NCBI GenBank assembly: GCA_937944105.1
Contig: CALDZP010000076.1
Location: forward strand, 1-64,000
Length of the DNA: 64,000 bases
Direction: 5' to 3'
Origin: an uncultured Ignavibacteria bacterium
GTDB taxonomy: Bacteria > Bacteroidota > Ignavibacteria > Ch128b
Each line of letters begins with the position of its first letter. The stretch's first letter is position 1. Of this stretch, positions 9,434-19,219 are shown piece after piece. Below the pieces are notes generated by a model, which was given only the letters and a program-made list of their open reading frames with translations, was not told the DNA's origin and searched no databases. Position numbers and translations under genes: made by a program.

Positions 9434-9599
9434 TTCTGTCAAAAAGTATTATTTTATCAAACTATCCTGATTTTTCTGAATCATGTTCTATAACCAGGAA
9501 ATAAGAAAGGTCTTTAGTTAATTTATAATAACATTTCGAGTAAATTTTGACTCCGAACCCTTAAGTTTTAATGGCGGTTTGACACATATTGGACAGTCG
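9434..9599. mobile_element. Possible decayed MITE copy
   Basis: The left end (9434-9462) resembles the left terminal repeat of the MITE-like element at 50370 (shared CTGTC-like start, AAGTATTATTTT core and TCAA end). The right end (about 9579-9599) resembles it in inverted orientation (TTTGACACATATTGGACAGTC). The interior differs, and there is no transposase. This is a weak match. Confidence 0.3.
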
Positions 9600-9628
9600 C
9601 AAAACAATCTTTTCTCTCTAATACCATT

Positions 9629-10172
9629 CATTGCGAGTCCCGATGAAAATCGGGAAAGCAATCTTCCCTCTCTTGCCAGTCATTGCGAGCGAAGCGATGC
9701 AATCTTTCCTCTCAAACCAGTCATTGCGATTCCCGATGAAAATCGGGAAAGCAATCTTTCCTCTTTTGCAAGTCATTGCGAGCGTAGCGAAGCAATCTTT
9801 TGTGGTTGATCCAACAATTCCCAAAATGTAATATTTTGTCCTTTTGTAAAGGATTGCTTCGAGACAGCCAAAAGCTGTCTCTCGCAATGACAAACTAATT
9901 GGAACAGTCATTGCAAATACCAATTCCCATTTTATTCTTTTGTGAAGGATTGCTTCGTCGTTTCACTCCTCGCAATGACTGCTACAGGGAACTGTCATTG
10001 CGAGTGAAACGAAGCAATCTTTCCTTTTTTAACCAACAATTCCTAAAATGCCAAATATCATTCTTTTGTAAAGGATTGCTTCTTAATAATAAATTGCAAC
10101 TCGCAATGACTATTTATTTATCTTTTACATTTCTTTTGAAGAATTGCCCTTTCCCGATTTGCATCGGGACTC
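9629..10172. repeat. Array of REP-like palindromic units
   Basis: Eight clear units share the outer arms CATTGCGA and GCAATC, or the reverse complement. Forward units lie at 9629-9663, 9681-9704, 9722-9756, 9774-9797 and 9996-10019. Reverse units lie at 9852-9889, 9948-9977 and 10074-10108. A degraded unit is at 10141-10172. Inner sequences differ but stay self-complementary: CCCGAT/ATCGGG in two, GAGACAGC/GCTGTCTC in one. Reverse units follow a shared lead-in (CAATTCC-AAAATG then CTTTTGTAAAG) seen at about 9811, 9918 and 10034. These look like non-autonomous REP/BIME-type extragenic palindromes lying between convergent genes. Confidence 0.85.
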
Positions 10173-10277
10173 ACAAAAACATGTTTACCTTGATATTAAT
10201 TAACATCAATAAAGAAAATATTATCTTTCATTAAAATCATTAAGTCGGTAATAAAAATTTTTAATTTGTCAGGCTTC

Positions 10278-11639
10278 TCAATTTGTCAGGCTTCTTACTG
10301 GTGCAGGTATTCTTCCTCCTCTTAATACAAAATCTTTTGGTGTCAGATTTCTAACAGGCATAACAGGGGCTGAACCTAACAGACCACCATATTCAACCAT
10401 ATCACCAACCTTTTTACCGTATGCAGGAATAATTCTGACAGCTGTGGTCTTATCATTAATAACACCAATCGCACATTCATCGGCAATTATCCCAGCAATT
10501 ACTTCTTCAGGAGTATCACCAGGAATTGCAATCATATCAAGACCAACAGAACAAACACATGTCATTGCTTCAAGTTTTTCAAGAGATAAGTTTCCTTTTT
10601 GTACTGCTCTTATCATTCCTGCATCTTCAGAAACTGGAATAAAAGCTCCACTTAAACCACCCACATAGGAACTTGCCATTAATCCACCTTTTTTTACAGA
10701 ATCATTAAGCAATGCAAGAGCGGCTGTTGTTCCAGGAGATCCAACAGATTCAAGTCCCATTGCTTCAAGAATATCGGCAACGGAATCACCCTCTGCTGGG
10801 GTTGGTGCTAAAGAAATGTCGACAATTCCAAATTCAACACCAAGTAATTCAGCGACCTTTCTACCAATTAGCTCACCGGCTCGAGTTATTTTAAATGCTG
10901 TCTTTTTAATTATTTCAGCAAGTTGACCCAGGTCTATTTTCCCTGCATCTCTAATTGCTTGCAAAACCACACCTGGACCACTTATACCAACATTAATCGA
11001 AGCTTCTGCTTCTGAAACACCGTGAAATGCACCCGCAACAAAAGGATTATCTTCAGGAACATTACAAAACACCACAAGTTTGGCACAACCAATCGAACCA
11101 TCTTTTGCAGTTAGTCTTGCTGTTTCTTTGATTTGATGACTCATTAAATTAATAGCATCCATGTTAATTCCTGCTTTAGTGGATGCTACATTAACAGATG
11201 AACAAACTCTTTTAGTCTTTGCTAATGCTTCTGGAATTGCCTGGATTAGTTCTCTTTCTCCATTTGTAAACCCTTTCTGAACCAGTGCACCGAATCCTCC
11301 AATATAGTCAACGCCAACAGCTTCGGCAGCGCGATCCATTGTTTCAGCAACTTTTATAAATTCATCTTTTTTTAAGTTATCAAAAGGGATTGAAACAGGC
11401 GTAACAGCAATTCTTTTATTGGCAATAGAAATTCCAAATCTTTGTTCAATTTCATTTGCAATTTGGACATGATTTTTTGCAATACGAGTGATCTTATCAT
11501 AAATTTTTTGACAAATAACATTAACATCACGGTCAGCACAATCTCTTAGATTAATTCCAAGTGTAACTGTTCTTATATCAAAATGCTCAACTTGAGTCAT
11601 TTTGATGGTTTCTAAAATTTCTTCAAATTCATAAGGCAT
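10278..11639 (-). CDS. UPF0210 (PFL-like, DUF711) family protein
   Basis: This 453-residue cytosolic protein matches the UPF0210/PFL family, widely conserved proteins with a pyruvate-formate-lyase-like fold and no established reaction. The N-terminal [12 protein letters not shown] and the Gly-rich stretches (Gly-Gly-Phe-Gly-Ala-Leu-Val; [10 protein letters not shown]; [16 protein letters not shown]) are family features, and the length is normal. It follows an ACT-domain gene by 19 bases. This pairing is seen in many bacteria and suggests a ligand-regulated complex (inference). It converges on the palindrome array. Confidence 0.9.
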   Translation of the reverse strand: MPYEFEEILETIKMTQVEHFDIRTVTLGINLRDCADRDVNVICQKIYDKITRIAKNHVQIANEIEQRFGISIANKRIAVTPVSIPFDNLKKDEFIKVAETMDRAAEAVGVDYIGGFGALVQKGFTNGERELIQAIPEALAKTKRVCSSVNVASTKAGINMDAINLMSHQIKETARLTAKDGSIGCAKLVVFCNVPEDNPFVAGAFHGVSEAEASINVGISGPGVVLQAIRDAGKIDLGQLAEIIKKTAFKITRAGELIGRKVAELLGVEFGIVDISLAPTPAEGDSVADILEAMGLESVGSPGTTAALALLNDSVKKGGLMASSYVGGLSGAFIPVSEDAGMIRAVQKGNLSLEKLEAMTCVCSVGLDMIAIPGDTPEEVIAGIIADECAIGVINDKTTAVRIIPAYGKKVGDMVEYGGLLGSAPVMPVRNLTPKDFVLRGGRIPAPVRSLTN

Positions 11640-11658
11640 TTATTAATCTCTCATTTAT

Positions 11659-12084
11659 TTAAATTCTGTGCATACTTCTGAAAACATCTTCGTGTTGAAT
11701 CATAATTTTGATATTCATTTCTTCCGCTGCACTTGCAAGTAAATCGTGCAACTCTTTGAATGATAATGGTGATTGTGAAATATCAACAATCATAATCATT
11801 GTAAAAAATTCTTGTAGAATTTTTTGTGTTATATCCTGTATATCACAATTATTTTGAGCAAGAATGGTTGAGATTTTACTTACCACACCAGGCTTATTAA
11901 TACCATATGAAGTTATTATTACTCTTCCACTATCCATTGAATTTTGTGAAACAGAGGGTTTTTCTTTAAAACTTTGAACTCTTTTGTAAACTTCTTCTCT
12001 CAATTTTTCTGGTGAAATATTATCCCCAAATTCTTTCAAAACTTCAATTGTTATCTCTCTAATTTTTTGTTCTGAGACGTTCAA
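11659..12084 (-). CDS. ACT domain protein (UPF0237-like) with N-terminal extension
   Basis: The C-terminal 90 residues (about 50-141) form an ACT domain of the UPF0237 type: Val-Ile-Ile-Thr-Ser-Tyr-Gly-Ile-Asn-Lys-Pro-Gly-Val-Val-Ser-Lys-Ile, then Asp-Ile-Gln-Asp-Ile-Thr-Gln. ACT domains bind small ligands, often amino acids. Typical family members are about 90 residues; this one has an extra, charged, helical N-terminus of about 48 residues. The start is TTG with a good ribosome-binding site (AAAGAGG), and the extension reads cleanly in frame, so it seems real. A later ATG at Met50 would give a standard-length protein. It is directly upstream of the UPF0210 gene, its usual partner. Confidence 0.85.
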   Translation of the reverse strand: MNVSEQKIREITIEVLKEFGDNISPEKLREEVYKRVQSFKEKPSVSQNSMDSGRVIITSYGINKPGVVSKISTILAQNNCDIQDITQKILQEFFTMIMIVDISQSPLSFKELHDLLASAAEEMNIKIMIQHEDVFRSMHRI

Positions 12085-12110
12085 GTTTTAACCTCTTTAA
12101 TAATTATTCT

Positions 12111-13250
12111 TCATTTAATTAGATTTCTTGCAATAACTATTCTCTGAATTTCCGATGTACCTTCATAGATCTCGGTAATTTTTGCATCTCTTAAATATCT
12201 TTCCACAAGATATTCACGAACATAACCATAACCACCGTGAATCTGAATTGCCTCATCAGCACATTCCATCGCTACTCTTGAAGCAAATAATTTTGCCATA
12301 GCAGCTTGCACAGCAAAATCTTTTTGTTGATCTTTTAATGAAGCAGCTTGAAGTGTAAGAAGTCTTGCAGCTTCAACCTTTGTTGCCATATCGGCGAGTT
12401 TGAATTGAATAGCCTGAAGTTCTGCTATTGGTTTGCCGAATGCTTTCCTCTCTTTTGAATATTTAATTGCTGCCTCAAGTGAAGCTTGAGCAATACCAAG
12501 AGCCTGAGCAGCAATCCCAATTCTTCCACCATTTAGAGTATTCATTGCAAAGTTAAAACCTTTACCTTCCTCCCATAACAAATTTTCTTTTGGAACTCTG
12601 CAATTAGAAAACATTAAAGAACAAGTATCTGAACTTCTGATTCCGAGTTTATCTTCCTTCTTTCCTCTTTCAAAACCAGGAAAATCTTTCTCAACGATAA
12701 AAGCACTTATTCCTTTATGTCTTAATTGGCGATTTGTTTGTGCCATTACCAGATAAACATCAGCGGTTGTTCCATTAGTAATCCAGTTTTTCGTTCCATT
12801 TAGAATCCAGTAATCACCATCTTTTTCTGCAATAGTATGTTGATTGGTGGCATCACTACCTGCTTCTGGTTCAGATAACGCAAAGGCACCCAACATTTTT
12901 CCCTGAGCAAGTGGTTTGAGATACTTTTCCTTTTGTTCTGGTGTACCATATTCTTCGAGTCCCCAGCAAACGAGACTATTATTCACAGACATGATCACAC
13001 CAACACTGGCATCAACTTTAGAAATTTCCTCCATTGCAAGAACATAACTTATAGTATCAAGTCCAGCACCGCCCCATTCAGGAGAAACCATCATACCCAT
13101 AAAGCCGAGCTCACCAAGTTTTTTAACGATATCATATGGAAATTCACCTTTAATATCCCTTTCAACTGTACTTGGGGCAATCTCAGATTCAGCAAATTCT
13201 TTTGCGGTTTGTTTAATCATTAATTGTTCTTCGGTGAATGTAAAGTTCAT
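12111..13250 (-). CDS. Acyl-CoA dehydrogenase (short-chain/butyryl-CoA type)
   Basis: This 379-residue FAD enzyme introduces the alpha-beta double bond into acyl-CoA, passing electrons to ETF. Family signatures are clear: Ala-Leu-Ser-Glu-Pro-Glu-Ala-Gly-Ser-Asp near residue 120, Trp-Ile-Thr-Asn-Gly, Gln-Ile-His-Gly-Gly-Tyr-Gly-Tyr, and the C-terminal Glu-Ile-Tyr-Glu-Gly-Thr-Ser-Glu-Ile-Gln-Arg with the expected catalytic base Glu363. That position favours short-chain or butyryl-CoA type enzymes. The start has a good ribosome-binding site (AGGAG). It lies 26 bases upstream of the ACT gene and 9 bases after the M48 gene. No ETF or other beta-oxidation gene is in the window. Confidence 0.93.
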   Translation of the reverse strand: MNFTFTEEQLMIKQTAKEFAESEIAPSTVERDIKGEFPYDIVKKLGELGFMGMMVSPEWGGAGLDTISYVLAMEEISKVDASVGVIMSVNNSLVCWGLEEYGTPEQKEKYLKPLAQGKMLGAFALSEPEAGSDATNQHTIAEKDGDYWILNGTKNWITNGTTADVYLVMAQTNRQLRHKGISAFIVEKDFPGFERGKKEDKLGIRSSDTCSLMFSNCRVPKENLLWEEGKGFNFAMNTLNGGRIGIAAQALGIAQASLEAAIKYSKERKAFGKPIAELQAIQFKLADMATKVEAARLLTLQAASLKDQQKDFAVQAAMAKLFASRVAMECADEAIQIHGGYGYVREYLVERYLRDAKITEIYEGTSEIQRIVIARNLIK

Positions 13251-13259
13251 ATTGAACTC

Positions 13260-14099
13260 CTATCTCAATTTACTTTTAATATTTGCTTGATATAATTGAC
13301 GAAAAACATCAGGATCATTTGATTTATAATCTTTAATTGGAATCCCCAAGTTTCTTAATCTTGCTTCAGTTGTATTTATTCTATCAATCGGATCTGGATG
13401 AGTCGAAAGAAAAGTTTTGACTTTTGATGGTTGAGAATCAATTAACTTATCATCACGCATTTTTTCAAAAAAGAATTTTACGCCACCAGGATAAAAACGC
13501 GTGCTTCTTAAATATTTAATTGAGTAATCATCGGCTTCATCCTCAAAGGTTCTACTATTGGCTAAAAATGTCAAACCAGTTAAAAGATTTGCTGCAACTT
13601 GTGCAAGTTCATTTGCATTTTCTCCAAGAACTAAACTTGCTAACATCGAGATACCATAATATGAAGTAAGATTTTGAGTTGCATGTCTTCTCTCAGCATG
13701 TGCTATTTCATGGGCTAAAACTCCTGCTAACGCTGCTTCACTATCAAGGTATTTTAAAATTCCTGTATAGACATAAACAAAACCACCAGGGGTTGCAAAA
13801 GCATTGAGTGTATTATCATCCTGAATTAACTCGAGTTGGTATTTATAAACATTTCTTTTCTTTATCTCAGGTGAGTTTAATATTTGATTAAAGATGTTAT
13901 TGATGATATAATTTTTTACCGATGGATCGCCAGAATAGACCGGGTATTCTTTAGGATTTTTTCTGATTTCCTGGTCAAGTTGCATACCAAGACTAACCTC
14001 ATCGGCATCACTAAAAATATTTAATCCCCATTTTGCACATCCTACAAACAAAAACATTATAAAAATGAATGACAGCAGGTTCTTAAAATTGTTATTCAT
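13260..14099 (-). CDS. M48 family zinc metalloprotease, lipoprotein
   Basis: This 279-residue protein has a lipoprotein signal (hydrophobic 8-20, Cys21) and an M48 peptidase domain. The zinc site is His-Glu-Ile-Ala-His at 130-134, and the third ligand is the Glu in Phe-Glu-Asp-Glu-Ala-Asp about 55 residues later. A Ser-Thr-His-Pro-Asp-Pro-x-x-Arg motif follows near residue 240, as in BepA/LoiP-type periplasmic proteases that degrade misassembled outer-membrane proteins. A strong ribosome-binding site (GGAGG) supports the ATG. It starts two bases after the FecCD permease stop, so the two are co-transcribed, although their functions are not obviously linked. Confidence 0.92.
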   Translation of the reverse strand: MNNNFKNLLSFIFIMFLFVGCAKWGLNIFSDADEVSLGMQLDQEIRKNPKEYPVYSGDPSVKNYIINNIFNQILNSPEIKKRNVYKYQLELIQDDNTLNAFATPGGFVYVYTGILKYLDSEAALAGVLAHEIAHAERRHATQNLTSYYGISMLASLVLGENANELAQVAANLLTGLTFLANSRTFEDEADDYSIKYLRSTRFYPGGVKFFFEKMRDDKLIDSQPSKVKTFLSTHPDPIDRINTTEARLRNLGIPIKDYKSNDPDVFRQLYQANIKSKLR

Positions 14100-14101
14100 T
14101 C

Positions 14102-15115
14102 TTATCCTCCATTTGAAAATTGTTTACGTTTTAACAAAAATATGAAAATTGGTGAACCTATTACAGCAGTAATTGAACCGATTGGAATTTCAACTGGAGA
14201 AATTAAAATTCGTGATATTAAATCAGAAATGATCATAAAAATTGCACCAATAAAAATTGATGTTGGCAACACAATACGATTGTCATATCCGAAAATTAAT
14301 CGACAAATATGTGGAACTACAAGTCCAACAAATCCAATAATTCCAACACGAGAAACTATCACTCCTATTAAAAAACTTCCAAAAATGAATGAGATACTCT
14401 TTAGGCGTTTGGTATTAACTCCAAATTGTTTAGCATTTTCTTCATCTATTGAAATAAGATTGTAATGATTTGAATTAATAAGAAATAAAATGGATGTAAT
14501 AGAAAAGATTATTGAAATTACAATAAGATCTCTATAATCTGTTAGTGATAAATTACCCATCAACCAGAACAATGCTATTCTGAAACTCTGATCAAGAATT
14601 GAAACAAAAAATAAAATCAATGCAGAGAAGAAAGCATTAATCATAACTCCAACTAACAAAATTGTATTAGGATCAATTTCACCATATCGCCTACCAAAAA
14701 TGTAAACCATAAAAAATGTTAGCAAACTTCCTGTAAAAGCGAAAGCAGATATTCCAGCAAAATGAATTCCAATTGAAATTGCAATAATTGAACCAAGTGC
14801 TCCTCCGCTTGATACACCCAAAATATAAGGTTCAGCAAGGGGATTTTTTAGCAATGCCTGAAAAACTGCACCTGAAATAGAAAGAGATGCTCCAACAAGC
14901 ATTGCTGTTAAAATTCTTGGAAGTCGTAACTGAAAAATGATATCCACAACTATTTCATCATTACTTCTTCCAAAAATTGCCCTGATAATTTCTAAAGGAG
15001 AGAGATATTCCACTCCAAAACTCAAGCTCAATAAAAAAGAAAAGATTAATAACACGAAAAGTAACGACGAGTAAATATTAATTTTATGTGAGGTTAACTT
15101 AGTTTTTGTCAACAT
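14102..15115 (-). CDS. FecCD-family ABC transporter permease
   Basis: This 337-residue integral membrane protein is a complete FecCD/BtuC-type permease, used for iron-siderophore, heme or cobalamin import. It has about ten hydrophobic segments. Family motifs include Leu-Arg-Leu-Pro-Arg-Ile-Leu near 65, Gly-Ala-x-Leu-Ser-x-Ser-Gly-Ala-x-Phe-Gln, Asn-Pro-Leu-Ala-Glu-Pro-Tyr-Ile-Leu-Gly and, later, Gly-Phe-Val-Gly-Leu-Val-Val-Pro-His. The ATPase and the substrate-binding protein are not next to it, nor anywhere in the window. The upstream 237 bases contain no credible gene. The substrate cannot be assigned. Confidence 0.93.
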   Translation of the reverse strand: MLTKTKLTSHKINIYSSLLFVLLIFSFLLSLSFGVEYLSPLEIIRAIFGRSNDEIVVDIIFQLRLPRILTAMLVGASLSISGAVFQALLKNPLAEPYILGVSSGGALGSIIAISIGIHFAGISAFAFTGSLLTFFMVYIFGRRYGEIDPNTILLVGVMINAFFSALILFFVSILDQSFRIALFWLMGNLSLTDYRDLIVISIIFSITSILFLINSNHYNLISIDEENAKQFGVNTKRLKSISFIFGSFLIGVIVSRVGIIGFVGLVVPHICRLIFGYDNRIVLPTSIFIGAIFMIISDLISRILISPVEIPIGSITAVIGSPIFIFLLKRKQFSNGG

Positions 15116-15352
15116 TCAAATATTATAGAATTTTCTGAAATTAAAATAATATAAAAAGAGCTCGTTATCCTAAATTCTGAAATTTTTATGAAAAGAATTG
15201 AAATATCCTTTCTTAAGAATAAGCTTAAGTGAAAGAATTCCTGCTTAAAGTTATATACGATATGTTCAATATTATAAGAATAGTGAAAATTTTTTAATAA
15301 CAATTTTAAGAAAAAATATTTATCATACTTAAAATTAATAAAAAAATATTGA

Positions 15353-16381
<1,029 letters not shown>

Positions 16382-17653
16382 TCATTTTATGTTTTCATAA
16401 AGGAATTCAGTGAATTTAATTGCCCACTTGGAAAAAGGCTGGATATTTTTTTTATCAAAAAGCTCGGTTAATAAAAATGAGGCTTCGTCCCAATTTTTAA
16501 CTTTATTAATACTACTCATAAATTCATTAAACATCATTTCATTTCCATCGAATATTTTTCTTACAATTTTTTTCTTTAATCTGTTGGGCATCAGACCATC
16601 AAGATTTCTGTCTAAAATTTTTTGGCTTTTTTCGGGTTGGCCAGATTTTAGTTTTTCGTATAGTTCATTTCTTTCTGTACTAATTTTTTGTTCTATTTTC
16701 TCAGATGATGCAAAAACCTCTTTCTGTCTCAAATCTTGATTACTAATTTCTCCTTTCAAATTAGAATCTATTTCGTTAGACTTTTCATTGATTCCCGATG
16801 ATAATTTCTCCAGACCAGTTACCATTAATTGTTCTGAGGTGAAAGAATCTAAACTTTCTTCAGCTTCAACTTTAAACTCCTTTACAACATCTTTTGAAAC
16901 AGATTGTAATAAAAATTGAAGATAAGACTTAATATTTTCGCCCGATGATTTAAAATGTTCTTTACGTTCTTCAAGAAATTTAGCAATGTCCGAATGATTT
17001 TTATCCTTCAAATGAATTAGAAAAGCTTCATATTCTGGATAATCATTGATGAACAAATTTAATTCCATTAAAAAACTTTTAAATTGACTGAAAATTTCAT
17101 AATGATCCACTATTGTAAAATCTTTCGTGTATTCCTTCTCAATTTTATAAAGTAAATCAACAAAATTATCTCTGTGTATTTTGGTAATACCAGTACGATT
17201 AAAATATTCATTAATTAAAATTGGAAAATACTCGTACTTAGTGATAAACTTTAATCGCTCTTTAATAACCCCTACAGTTTGAAATTCTTCATATCTGAAA
17301 ACAAAAGTTTTTAATGTATCGCAAGGTTTGAGCAAATAATCCATGTTCAAATCAAGAGCAAACTTCAATAGGAGTGAAAGTTCGTTTTCGTCTAATTCTT
17401 TTGTGAATTTTAAGAGTACTTTTAATTCTTCGACAAGAGGTTTGACAGATGGATGGTTGAAATCAAACTTTGAAAATTTTTTAATCTCATTAAATTCATG
17501 TTCAACTCTAATTTCAATTTCTTTACTTATGTAATGTTTTATTGAATCTGGCAAATTTAGATTAAATAAATTAGAGACAGATATTTTATCTGTCTCATGA
17601 AATATCGCTTTACAATATCTGTCAATTACAATTTGTTTTTCTCTGTCAAACAT
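16382..17653 (-). CDS. Conserved-looking hypothetical protein upstream of obgE (423 aa)
   Basis: I cannot assign a function. The 423-residue protein has no signal peptide or membrane segment. It is highly charged and predicted largely helical, with a Glu/Ser/Lys-rich probably flexible linker at about 275-340. The C-terminal 70 residues (Lys-Lys-Ile-Val ... Trp-Asp-Glu-Ala-Ser-x-x-Leu-x-x-Leu-Phe ... Pro-Phe-Ser-Lys-Trp-Ala ... Phe-Thr) resemble a short domain I recall at the end of uncharacterised Bacteroidota/Chlorobi proteins; this is memory, not a search. It is 6 bases upstream of obgE, so it shares a transcript with it. Confidence 0.75.
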   Translation of the reverse strand: MFDREKQIVIDRYCKAIFHETDKISVSNLFNLNLPDSIKHYISKEIEIRVEHEFNEIKKFSKFDFNHPSVKPLVEELKVLLKFTKELDENELSLLLKFALDLNMDYLLKPCDTLKTFVFRYEEFQTVGVIKERLKFITKYEYFPILINEYFNRTGITKIHRDNFVDLLYKIEKEYTKDFTIVDHYEIFSQFKSFLMELNLFINDYPEYEAFLIHLKDKNHSDIAKFLEERKEHFKSSGENIKSYLQFLLQSVSKDVVKEFKVEAEESLDSFTSEQLMVTGLEKLSSGINEKSNEIDSNLKGEISNQDLRQKEVFASSEKIEQKISTERNELYEKLKSGQPEKSQKILDRNLDGLMPNRLKKKIVRKIFDGNEMMFNEFMSSINKVKNWDEASFLLTELFDKKNIQPFSKWAIKFTEFLYENIK

Positions 17654-18058
17654 TTATTCGTAATAATTTTAAAATTAATTTAGATAAGGAAAAAGCTTTT
17701 GTCAATGATTATGATAAATTGTGTTGTTATTTGCAATCCTGAGTATTTCAAAACCATATTGATAAGCTAACAAGATTTCTTATAAATTTTTATTTCTTGC
17801 TTTTATATTTAAGTTAAGCTAATAAATGCTTAAAATTAAATTTAAGTTTATGCTTTCTAATAAAATGGGAAGTATAAGTAAACTAATTCTGGACATAATT
17901 CGCATATATGAGTTTAAGCAAAAACAAAACCAACAATTTTTTCTTCCATCCAAAGAAAGTAATACCATAAAAACCACGATAGTCTGGTAAATCTAATTCA
18001 ACTATCTAATAGAAATAATTATAATTGATTATTTTTGATTACAAAACATGAGATTATA
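17654..18058. other. AT-rich intergenic region
   Basis: These 405 bases lie between two divergent units (the unknown-obgE run and the DUF697 pseudogene). Nothing here reads as a gene or structured RNA. It presumably holds the promoter for the obgE transcript, but no clear -35/-10 pair stood out. Confidence 0.5.
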
Positions 18059-19011
18059 ATGAACTCTTTTTATAAAAAAATCTTTATTCTCGTAAGTGAA
18101 ACAATAATTATACTCTTCACAATATTTGTAATAAATCAAACAGCACAAATTGTTGAATTATCAAAAACAATTTCAGAAGATTTCAGCATATTTGTTCTTT
18201 ATGCGTTGATAGTTGTTTACTTTTTTATCATTTTGATCCCCTATATCTCTTCATTTCTTTACCAAAAACTATAAAAGTACCCGAAAGTGAAACCTCTCCC
18301 GAATATCAAAAATACATTTTGTTAACAAAGAAAAGGTTAAATAAAAATAGATATATTAAAGAGAAAAATATCACAGTAGAAAGTAACGATGATCTTCAAA
18401 TAGCCATTAGAGAGTTAGATAGCCTTGCCGATCTTGAGATTAAAAAAATGCAACTGGAATTTTTACTGTAACTGCACTCTCACAATCAGGTAGACTTGAT
18501 GGATTAATTGTATTAATTCTCCTTACAAAAATGATTTATCGAATTGCTAAAATTTACAATCAAAGACCAAGATTTTCTGAGCTTATTCAACTTTATGCAA
18601 ATGTATTCACAACAAGTTTTATTGCTTATTCAATTGCAGAGATTGATATTATTGAATAAATAGAACCAATAACAGATAACCTTGCCCAAATTTCAGTTAT
18701 TAAAACTTTACAAACGCTTCCTGCTTCAGGGTTAATTGCCAAAATGTTAAATGTTATTAGATGGTGCAATAAATGCATATCTGGCTATGAGAGTTGGAAT
18801 TATTACCAAGGCTTATTGTTCATCTTTAGTAAAACCCGAACGAAGAAAATTAAGAAAATCTGCATCACTACAAGCAGCGAAAATGACCGTTTCACTTGTA
18901 AAGAAATTCGGCGAGGTTTTTGCTAAACAAATTGGTAATAAAATTAAAGATAAGATAAATCAGACTGGTGAAAATATTATTGAAAAGGGAAGGATCTTTT
19001 TGATAGAATGA
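18059..19011 (+). pseudogene. Decayed DUF697 (YcjF-like) membrane protein gene
   Basis: Four reading-frame pieces join into one recognisable protein. Piece A (18059-18273) gives two membrane helices. Piece B (about 18241-18449) gives a charged linker (Ser-Pro-Glu-Tyr-Gln-Lys-Tyr). Piece C (18450-18656, continuing past the stop) has Thr-Ala-Leu-Ser-Gln-Ser-Gly-Arg-Leu-Asp and Asn-Gln-Arg-Pro-Arg-Phe-Ser-Glu-Leu. Piece D (18751-19011) has Leu-Leu-Asp-Gly-Ala-Ile-Asn-Ala-Tyr-Leu-Ala-Met-Arg-Val-Gly-Ile-Ile. The order and motifs match DUF697/YcjF-family proteins. Lesions are a frameshift near 18241-18270, one at the A run 18442-18448, an in-frame TAA at 18657, and a frameshift at a 7-base near-duplication (18744-18757). 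With four lesions the gene is dead unless the assembly is wrong. Confidence 0.8.
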
Positions 19012-19159
19012 AAGACTTTTTCGGAAAATGGATTTAAAATTTCTTTTCAGTTAAATTATTTACTTTAATTCCTAATTTACCATTGATAAAAAACTTTTAA
19101 TAATATATCAAATTCATAAAAAATAATTTTATGGTTATTAACAGATATATCAAATCATT

Positions 19160-19196
19160 AAAAAACAAAAAGGTTGATGCTATACGCATCAACCTT
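19160..19196 (-). terminator. Rho-independent terminator after the PorV-like gene
   Basis: An 11-bp perfect stem (19170-19180 with 19186-19196) and a 5-base loop are followed on the minus strand by a T-rich tract (19169 down to about 19160). It ends the four-gene operon that begins at 27809. Confidence 0.9.
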
Positions 19197-19219
19197 AAAT
19201 TTTATTAATAATGAAAAAA

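Larger units (their letters stand above)
9316..10277. other. Non-coding repeat-rich region
   Basis: This 962-base stretch holds no credible gene. The first part (9316-9600) is AT-rich and includes a possible decayed MITE copy. The second part (about 9629-10172) is an irregular array of short palindromic units, each listed in the repeat entry. Several reading frames stay open across the array only because the repeat lacks stops. Confidence 0.8.

Noticed and set aside
9579-9923. Open frames on both strands across the palindrome array (76-101 residues)
   Set aside because: They are made of the repeat itself (recurring Cys-Glu-Arg-Ser-Asp/Glu-Ala-Ile), overlap on both strands and have no ribosome-binding sites.
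9629-10172. CRISPR array
   Set aside because: Units are irregularly spaced, occur in both orientations, are themselves palindromes with variable cores, and no cas gene is present.
18751-19011. A stand-alone small gene of 86 residues
   Set aside because: It is the C-terminal piece of the DUF697 pseudogene; the upstream pieces can be read in other frames.
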